A stretch of 64,000 bases of DNA from Spirometra erinaceieuropaei (lineage: Eukaryota > Platyhelminthes > Cestoda > Diphyllobothriidea > Diphyllobothriidae). Below the pieces are notes generated by a model. It ran no database searches. It was not told where the DNA came from and saw nothing but the letters and a program-made list of their open reading frames with translations. The stretch is from assembly GCA_902702965.1 (NCBI GenBank), contig CACRXP010000400.1, positions 24,292-88,291 of the forward strand. The letters are read 5' to 3'. Positions 56,556 through 64,000 of the stretch are shown one piece after another. The stretch's first letter is position 1. Each line of letters starts with the position of its first letter. A program made the translations under genes and the position numbers.

Positions 56556-56933
56556 ATGGCAGTGTATGGTAATAACTTCGGCAGAAATGTAGCTATATTC
56601 CGTATCCTCTTACCTCCCGTCCTGTGTGTTGCTGTCGTTGTAAAACCCTCTCTTACGCCACTCAACGTACGGCACGTCCAAGACCTACGAGGGTCCTCTA
56701 TCTCCGATAGTCTTCCTGAAAATGCAATGCAGGAATCAGAAATTACGGTCATGCCATTAACTAGCCACGAATTATACGTCTCATATGTGGATGTCACTTT
56801 TGCTGTCGATAAAATGTATTGTCTTGAATTGCGTTACAACACTTCGGCCGTCATGTTGGATGATGTCTACCGTGTGCTATGCTGTATGCTGAGATCTGGG
56901 TCGGTGATCCGCGTGCGCATTAGGTTAAAGTGA
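56556..56933 (+). CDS. 125-codon ORF retained in both duplicates, doubtful
   Basis: The frame starts MAVYGNNFGRNVAIFRILLP and has a hydrophobic N-terminal run (ILLPPVLCVAVVV) that could act as a signal anchor, then 90 residues with four Cys, ending VIRVRIRLK. The other copy (62905-63282) keeps start, length and stop. Of about 14 base differences, about 12 change an amino acid, so there is no sign of purifying selection. It could be chance, decaying, or diversifying. No domain is recognised. Confidence 0.25.
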   Translation: MAVYGNNFGRNVAIFRILLPPVLCVAVVVKPSLTPLNVRHVQDLRGSSISDSLPENAMQESEITVMPLTSHELYVSYVDVTFAVDKMYCLELRYNTSAVMLDDVYRVLCCMLRSGSVIRVRIRLK

Positions 56934-56998
56934 TAGTAGTCTTGGGACTGGAACTGATGTCAAGACAGAAGCGAGAAGAGCGGAGGCGGGGGATGGCG

Positions 56999-57450
56999 CA
57001 GGTGGATGATGGCACGGTCGAGCCCGCACGTCGGACTCCCAATCCACACGCCCTTGTGCACACAGCAAATGTTCAGGTTTCGACCAAAAATAACAACAAG
57101 TTATATTGCGACAACGATAACTCAACAGTGTGGCCAGAGCAGAAAGGATGACTGGGCAGCAATGCTCATCACCCGTACACCTAGAGGAAACGTAAACACA
57201 TCTATGGGAAGGAAAACCAGGAGTCAGGAAACCGCCAGCGCTTCGCAGACTGAAAGCGCCATGGTCTGCTGATGCTGGCATAGCACACGCTTTCAGAGAA
57301 TTTGAGCGAAATATTCCGCAAACTTACTAACACAACACTACCAGGAGTGTGGCCTACGTTCTTGAAAGGGCAGACTGCATACACCCTCTCCTTGATACAT
57401 TCATACAGCAAAAGTCTGAACGGCCGTTTCATGCATAAACATACTGATCA
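56999..57450 (+). repeat. Repeat R, copy 2
   Basis: It is homologous to 49660-50130, without the expanded CAA run. It ends past CAAAAGTCTGAACGGCCGTTTCATGCATAAAC, which corresponds to CAAAAGACTAACCAGGCACTTCATGCATAAAC at 50.08 kb. It forms the right end of the large duplication. Confidence 0.6.
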
Positions 57451-57519
57451 AGATCTAATATTCCTATGCAAACGTTTATCCAACCACAACATCAATTTAG
57501 TTACGATCACTCCTGATTT

Positions 57520-58500
57520 AAGTCATTTTTGCCGGTCGTAGTAAGGCTTCATCGCGTCATCTCTGAAATTTGCGGACAGTTCATAATATCTATTGTAAAA
57601 ATCCGTCGTCATTTAAAAGTCAATTGCCTTGTTTGTGCTATTAAATTGCTACTTTGCGCAGGACGTGTTCTTACTCATGAAAAGCAATCCGATGTCCAAA
57701 TACGTCTTCGTTTCGAAAAGATAACATGAATGAGGTTTTTGAATTAATCACCGAACAGCATAATTAAACAATGGTCCAATGACTTCGGAATGCGGGATTT
57801 CGAAAGAACTTATAATAGGCCGCACGCAAAGGCATTCTCGCTACAAATGACTACTTATTTTGCATGAATTATTCTTACTGATTTTCGATGCCCTAATAAA
57901 TTCAATCATATTTTATGTAAAACATGCATCAGGAAATTGAGTTTTCCATTAAGTCGGTAAAAAAATTCCATTCAATTTTTAATGTGTGCTCGAGAAATGG
58001 TTAAAATTCGGATTTCAAAGAGTTCATCCTTATAACATCTTTAAAAATGATGTACGGTGATAAATTTGAAAACACCGCTTAAGTGATATTTTCGAAATGA
58101 AAATTCATTTTGAGACTTTCTTTTTAACTTCGCGAGTTAACACGCTTGACATCGGAAGAAAAAAGTTCTTTTGAAAGTTAAACAAGTTTAATTGTAAATT
58201 TTCTACTTTTGTACCCCAAGCCGTCCTGAAGCGTGAAGTAAATGTTCCCAGTACATTGAGGAAAGTACATAAATCTACTATTTACTTTTCCGAACATGTT
58301 AGTGAAGTTGTTTGTAGACCTCCGTAGGTGTGGGAAATCGAGTAAATTCACTCATCCCGTTGTGCCTTAGGTTTTTTTTTCGAATCCAACGGGCATTTTC
58401 ACAACCATGCGGGATATTTAGGCAGAATAGCTTTACTGAAAAAGATAATGGAGACCGGTGAGTGCACTCCTACCATTGTATATATCCGACCGCAACCGAT
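57520..58500. other. No gene seen
   Basis: AT-rich spacer between the duplicates. CGTCTTCGTTTCGAAAAGATAA at 57.70 kb resembles the arm of the 18.3 kb fold-back element. Confidence 0.3.
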
Positions 58501-58529
58501 AGAAGAACGATCCCCGACTCAGTATTTCT

Positions 58530-58757
58530 GGGTGTTGAAGTCATAACCAACAGGTCGCGGGATGGAGCCCAGTTGTTCCACGCTTCGGGGTTGCGTATGA
58601 CTGACTTACCGCAGCCAATAAGCAGAAATGAACATTTCAGTTTCTCATATCAGTGTTGTTAATCTTATTCTGCTCATTGTATGCGCCGCTGTGTGGCTGC
58701 TCTTGGGACTCGACTGAGAACCGCAAGGTACAACAGGACAAGTGAGTCACGTAACAC
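58530..58757 (+). repeat. tRNA-like SINE copy with 3' extension
   Basis: AACAGGTCGCGGGATGGAGC (B-box-like), GTTCCACGCTTCGGGGTTGC and a CATTTCAG block match the minus-strand copy at 48.06-48.19 kb. The following CGCCGCTGTGTGGCTGCTCT..GTGAGTCACGTA matches 50.94-51.01 kb. Confidence 0.45.
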
Positions 58758-59771
58758 GAACGCGTGATGCCATTCTATCATTACACATAAATATGTGCGT
58801 GAATTGGATAGTGCGTTCCCGCTGAAACATATCTAGAACATGCTGCGTTGGTGTGCCAATGAAAACTTCCTTTAGGCATTAGGCTACGCTGTCAATTGTC
58901 AGGTCATGCAGAATTGAAAAAAAACAGGGAAACAAGAACGCACGTTAGGATGCATTCTTCAGAACTTACTTCAAGGGTTTCAATCATTTATACGGAACTC
59001 TGTGAATTAGTGATGCCGCATTGCAATCCATAAGTGAGTTCTTTTAAGTTTATGTATAACCATTCGGCAAGGTTGTAATTAGGGGATCCAGGTGGTCATG
59101 CACACGCTGGACACTGGCATCAATTCGCATGGGAAAACACTCGCATTGTTGGCGCCTGCCAAACAAGGAAAAACCGCAAATTCCTGGAGGCAATGCACTC
59201 AGATGAGGCATGCATCAACCGGCATATCGATATAGTTGCCACATACAAAATCGTTAAGTACAGATTCTAACTGACTCAACCAATCCTGAGATTACGACCT
59301 TAGCCAATCCTGGAATCCTTTAGACAGACTCAGTCTAGAAGTTTATTGTTTCTGCACGCCCGTTGTCTGAAGACGAACTGGGGAAACAGTCTCGAAAATT
59401 CACAATAAAATTTTGCTGTTTCGCTAAAAAATTTCACCTTTCTTATTAATATATGAATGCATATGAGAAGAAAAGGCGATCTCGGGAACCATAGTTTTAC
59501 TGTCCTGGCCTTTCAAAAGCAAACAAGCTTCCATCGTCGGAGGTGAGTGTCGTATCGCGCCTTGCAGTATTTATAGGTGGGTGAAAGTCATGTCAAGAGG
59601 GGTTTTCTTAAATACGATGTCAGCGCGGCAGGGTGGAATGGGCGGAGAGGGAGTCCTAGAGCCTCCTTTTGCTGGATGCGGGAGTGGTGGATCAGCTTTC
59701 GTGGTCACCAGCCGCATGCACACATGAACTATGGTGGGCGGGGGGGAGGGAGAGGGGGTGGCGGCATGTAC

Positions 59772-60215
59772 TCAATCTTGATCGGCGGCCGGCGTTGAGA
59801 CGTTGGTGGCCGTAGTTCGTACCTTTATTGACCGTAGCTGACGTCTAAGACTGGCAATCCTGTTTTGGCCGCAACGACTGTCCGTTTTCTCGTCCGCCGG
59901 ACTAGTAGATGGACCGGATGTGGTGAGCTCTGCGCCTTCGTCGGAACCTGGTTGAGGGGTGGCTGAGTGTGTATCCGCCATGGACTCGATCAGGTGTGGA
60001 TTCATGTTTTGCCTGGGCGCACCTCTACTCATATGTTTACTGAGCTGCGTCCGAAGGGCTTGATAGGCAGCGGTAAGAGCCACACAACGGCTGATGGGGG
60101 TTGTCCCCGTGTGCCAAGCCTCTATTGTTTCCCTGTACATGCGGTCGTTTCGCCGGTCCATAAATTCGGCGTGCTGAAATGCAAGCGTGTGTCCGGAATC
60201 GCGCAGTGTTCAGCC
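59772..60215 (-). pseudogene. PLE C-terminal tail, copy in second duplicate
   Basis: RRNDRMYRETIEAWHTGTTP, ISRCVALTAAYQALRTQLSK and a Ser/Thr/Pro/Asp tail, minus strand. It is the counterpart of 53678-54046, here with the frame open further upstream (MDRRNDRMYR). Confidence 0.6.
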
Positions 60216-60309
60216 ACCAGAGACAAAGGGTCCATTCGCTTTACTACCCTCATGCCTTCTCCAACACGCTTCTGTAGCCGTTTGCCGCTCTCCCCAATAC
60301 CACACGAAC

Positions 60310-60348
60310 GTCCGACGATGGCATCTTGCTTGCTTTTGAAACGTCAGG
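60310..60348 (+). ncRNA. Hammerhead-like motif at inverted PLE terminus
   Basis: CCGACGA, TGGCATCTTGCTTGCTTTT, GAAACGTC, AGG. GAAACGTC is exact here (GGAACGTC in the first duplicate at 54245), while CTGANGA has become CCGACGA and helix II is weak. Confidence 0.3.
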
Positions 60349-60380
60349 ACAGTAAAATTATGGTTCCCGAGATCGCCTTT

Positions 60381-60890
60381 CTTCTCATTAATGTCCGGGG
60401 ACGCGCATCTTATTTTCTCATAGCAATGTACATATGACAGATGGGCGATTACCGATCAGGTTCTGTCAACCATGTTGTGTCTATCAGGTGCGGCTGCATG
60501 ACCATATCTTACCAACACATCTCACCCAGATATGGTAAATCATGCCCACTTTATCCCTACTGCCTATCACAATCTGCACATATATCTGCGTGTAACCACG
60601 TTGTCACCTCCCATATACAGAATGGAATCTTATATCTTCTCATTAATGTCCGGGGACGCACATCTGCACTTCTCTTAGCAATGTACATATGACAGATGGG
60701 CGATTACCGATCAGGTTCTGTCAACCGTGTTGTATCCATCAGGTGCGACTGCATAGCCATATCTTACCAACACATCTCACCCAGATATGGTCAATCATGT
60801 CAACATTATCTCTGCTGTTTATCACAATCTGCGCATATATCTGCGGATATATGTGAATGTAACCCCGTTGTCACCTGCCCTATACAGAAT
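60381..60890. repeat. 255-bp tandem duplication
   Basis: Two units, starting CTTCTCATTAATGTCCGGGG at 60381 and again at 60636, each containing ATGTACATATGACAGATGGG. The first duplicate of the region has a single unit (from about 54287). The unit begins at the end of the PLE terminus. Confidence 0.8.
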
Positions 60891-62904
60891 GAAATGTTAT
60901 CTCTCTCTCTATGTCTTTTTATAGGGCACACAAATCTGACTTGTTGGAATCTAACTTGTTAATGAAGTTACTTGTGATTCACAGTTTACTTCAGATTTTA
61001 GCCTAAAAACTCTAGGCATTCAGTTAGGTGAACATGTTCTGGATACGTCAAAGAGACTGCCTTATCCTTTAATACTAACATACACGAAAATGCACCTGAA
61101 GCCAACTGACAAAACCACAGAACATACATCTTCAGAAACCTTATTGAATCTTGCATCTGAACTACGAAACAGATGATATCTCTTCATTCAAATTAATACA
61201 CACGATATTTCGTGGGTTTGACGGAGGTTAAAAGTACTACGCATATGAATTCGAGCAGACCGATGCAGAAATACGTGCGCAACACACACACGTGCACGCT
61301 ATATGGTGTGGACGCAGGAGTAGGTTAAATCTTAAATAAGCACAAAAGGTGCTTATGGTGCAAAAGAGAACATATGCGTTATCAGCCTGCTACACCCAAT
61401 CTCAGGTGTAGACCATCTTGAATTTGAATTAGTCATCTGCGTTACGCATTCAGTCCTCGAAAAGTCTTCATTGAAATTGCTGCCAAAGAATGCCGTATTG
61501 GTTCTGTCTCTTGCGCAGGGGCTTCGTGACTCCAACTGTAGGATCTGCCTCCGGCTTCTGACGAAGGTACGATCATCCGATATGCCACGCTGGCACTTAT
61601 CGCACTTTAATTCACTATCCATGCACAGCACAATCTCTATCATCGGAGGGCACCTCAATTTTAAACGGTCTAACAATTGATATTTGGCCTTTTGATGCCA
61701 CCTCCATCAAAGTTAGTTCGAATGTTTCTGCTGCCCATAAAGTCCTACGTCAGTACATTCATCAGGACCAAAACAAGACGGCCATTGACAGGTTAATCAC
61801 GCGAGATATGCACGTTCCGTAGACTAATTCACTCAAAGAGCTGTACAAATACAGTAGACCGGCATTCAGCTTAAGACACACAAGGCTGGGGCCGCCTACC
61901 TTAACAGACAACGGCAAGAAGGCAAGGACAGCTAATTACTAAAAAACGGTCGGGCTTTGTTTAACGGATTGGGCTGTTTACGGAAAATGTTAGTCGACAT
62001 TTTGCACAAATCCCTTTAAAAAGGGAGAGCCGACCAAGCCCACCGAGACATCATCCACTGAACTCAACTGCTCCGGTGAGCCTTTCATATTGCTCAGATT
62101 GTGGATCTGCAGATCTGTCAAGATCTGCAACGCAATTCAACTCTCACTATAAACTGACTCATTCACATGTCACCGTGTCAACCTTACCTCACTTTGTAGC
62201 ACATGGCGTACATAGCCGGTCACAGTGGTCGAAGTGTGAAAGGGATGATGTGAATGCACTAAACTCACCAACTTACATCTATTAGGAAGAAACGGCAATA
62301 AGAAGAGGATATCTGAAGATATACCCACTGATTGGAGAGTAAAAAACAATACGTAATTCATAAGCACATGCAAAATGACGGTAGATTTGACTTAGTGCGT
62401 AAAGACCGTCTACTGTACGACACTCAGTCATCTAAGTACACCTACTGGCAACGTCTCTGAAGATCAACCTACGACCGTTAAGGACATTGGGACTTGTTTA
62501 CTGATAAATTAGCCAACTATGTCGGCAACGATTTGCGATTCAGAATTATTCTGCTTGACTTCCCCATTTCGTTGTTCCATATTTGATCTCTTTCTGACAA
62601 AAGACGAGTATCTTTCGATAAGATCAATTTCAATGGCTAAAACGGACCTGGAGAATTTTAAAAGCGAATCATGTTCGGAACGATAGGGTATAGTAATCTC
62701 AAGTAGATGACAACTCCAAAAATATATCCCGAAAATTCAGCGTGAGTCTAAACATCCCATATTGTTCACCGTTTCCGTTGTTTTGCAATTTCCTTCCGTT
62801 CCCTCACTAAATGTACTCTTATCAGCGAAGCTATGCTCCGGGTTCGTTATTTGTGAAAGTTGAAACTTGTTTCTTTATTTAACTAACGTGATGACATTTG
62901 CCAA

Positions 62905-63282
62905 ATGGCAGTGTATGGTAATAATTTCGGCAGAAATGTAGCTATATTCCGTATCTTCTTACTCCCCGTCCTGTGTGTTGCTGTCGTTGTAAAACCCTCT
63001 CCTCCGCCACTCAACGTACGGCACGTCCAAGACCTACGAGGGTCCTCTATCTCCGATTGTCTTCCTGAAAATGCAATGCAGGAATCAGAAATTACGGTCA
63101 TGCCATTAACTAGCCACGAATTATACGTCTCATATGTGGATGTCACTTTTGCTGTCGATAAAATGTATTGTCTTGAATTGCGTAACAACACTTCGACCGT
63201 CAAGTTGGATGATGTCTACCGTGTGCTATGCTGTATGGTAAGATCTGGTTCGGTGATCCGCGTGCGCATTAGGTTAAACTGA
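62905..63282 (+). CDS. Counterpart of the doubtful 125-codon ORF
   Basis: Same start, stop and length as 56556-56933. Substitutions relative to it include Leu/Phe, Pro/Leu, Leu/Pro, Thr/Pro, Ser/Cys, Tyr/Asn, Ala/Thr, Met/Lys, Leu/Val and Lys/Asn, with only two silent changes. This pattern is not that of a conserved protein. Confidence 0.25.
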   Translation: MAVYGNNFGRNVAIFRIFLLPVLCVAVVVKPSPPPLNVRHVQDLRGSSISDCLPENAMQESEITVMPLTSHELYVSYVDVTFAVDKMYCLELRNNTSTVKLDDVYRVLCCMVRSGSVIRVRIRLN

Positions 63283-63349
63283 TAGTAGTCTTGGGACTGG
63301 AACTGATGTCAAGACAGAATCGAGAAGAGCGGAGGCGCGGGATGGCGCA

Positions 63350-63630
63350 GGTGGATGATGGCACGGTCGAGCCCGCACGTCGGACTCCCAATCCACACGC
63401 CCTTGTGCACACAGCAAGTTATATTGCGACAACGATAACTCAACAGTGTGGCCAGAGCAGAAAGGATGACTGGGCAGCAATGCTCATCACCCGTATACCT
63501 AGAGGAAACGTAAACACATCTATGGGAAGGAAAACCAGGAGTCAGGAAACCGCCAGCGCTTCGCAGACTGAAAGCGCCATGGTCTGCTGATGCTGGCATA
63601 GCACACGCTTTCAGAGAATTTGAGCGAAAT
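63350..63630 (+). repeat. Repeat R, copy 3, truncated
   Basis: Matches 56999-57314 with a roughly 31-base deletion near 63415, and stops at GAGCGAAAT where the duplication ends. Confidence 0.6.
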
Positions 63631-64000
63631 TTGAGCGTTATCCACCCCCTCTCATTGACCTCCGTTATGTCGGTGTAACCCTAATTGTCCACCTACACTC
63701 TTGTGCGATTTACGCTCACCATGCTATACATTTCATCTGGCGACGGGTTGATGTAACCGACTCTTAGATTTACGAGCACATCTCGAAATTCCGAAGTGTA
63801 TTTCCATTTTATTATTTCAACTCGGAATGTTTAATACCTACGTTATCTATATAATGACAGAGGGGCATTCATCGATCAGGTTACAGAACAGGTTACATAA
63901 CGTGCTCAAAATAAAACCCTCGCAGGCAGTCGCACAACAACTAGTACTGTAAGTAATGGGATAGTACCGACAAAGACAAGGCTGACCCGAATGGCCATTT

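Larger units (their letters stand above)
52994..57314. repeat. Large direct duplication, copy 1 (about 4.3 kb)
   Basis: Collinear with 59089-63630 from the PLE endonuclease core to repeat R. It ends within the string GAGAATTTGAGCGAAAT in both. The copies differ by scattered substitutions, a 255-base insertion in copy 2 and a roughly 31-base deletion in copy 2 near 63415. A 1.77 kb unrelated spacer lies between the copies. Confidence 0.9.
59089..63630. repeat. Large direct duplication, copy 2 (about 4.5 kb)
   Basis: Counterpart of 52994-57314. It starts in mid-PLE endonuclease (GGTGGTCATGCACAC) with no upstream RT, which shows the duplication boundary cut through the element. It contains a 255-base tandem duplication near 60.4-60.9 kb. 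Confidence 0.9.

Overview
This is a gapped eukaryotic draft scaffold. The best fit is a parasitic flatworm, probably a cestode. The grounds are short phase-consistent introns with GT..AG borders, saturation by decayed Penelope-like retroelements (PLEs), a Tc1-type transposon with an intron in its transposase, a Merlin/ISXO2-like remnant, and very few host genes. I assign the organism by inference only. Three N gaps are present (12087-12224, 37393-38132, 51542-52359). The sequence around the last two suggests they are not real missing sequence.

The main host content is two multi-exon genes on the minus strand, 28 kb apart (about 10.0-11.2 kb and 39.4-40.6 kb). They are diverged paralogues with the same architecture. 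Each has a TATA box 50-65 bases before the start codon, a 61-base signal-peptide exon, and four internal exons. Every intron is phase 1 and every internal exon is a multiple of three. Each internal exon encodes one four-cysteine module, C-x5/6-C-x13-20-C-x3-C. Three of the four modules keep a Phe exactly six residues before the third Cys. This fits the C-terminal half of a Kunitz domain from which the protease-binding loop and the Cys14-Cys38 pair have been removed. I know of no named family with this layout.

Almost everything else recognisable is mobile-element debris. PLE reverse-transcriptase and GIY-YIG endonuclease fragments lie at 1.3-2.3, 3.4-5.3, 5.9-9.2, 14.9-15.6, 16.7-17.5, 32.3-32.8, 41.8-42.1, 44.1-47.5, 51.3-54.2 and 59.1-60.2 kb. 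Many are joined head to head or fold back on themselves. Several PLE 3' ends carry hammerhead-ribozyme-like motifs (CTGANGA, hairpin, GAAACGTC). A complete Tc1-like element (35.47-37.39 kb) has 28-bp inverted ends and a 329-residue DD34E transposase whose ORF needs removal of a 43-base intron. Other elements are a 287-bp MITE with perfect 31-bp ends (15.94-16.22 kb), a fold-back element (18.27-19.07 kb), tRNA-like SINE copies, a Merlin remnant (48.2-48.5 kb) and a degenerate repeat cluster (26.1-31.4 kb).

The right end is dominated by a direct duplication of about 4.3 kb: 52994-57314 and 59089-63630. The second copy contains an extra 255-bp tandem unit. The stretches 11.3-14.1, 19.9-26.1, 33.8-35.4, 42.2-44.1 and 57.5-58.5 kb hold no gene I can support.
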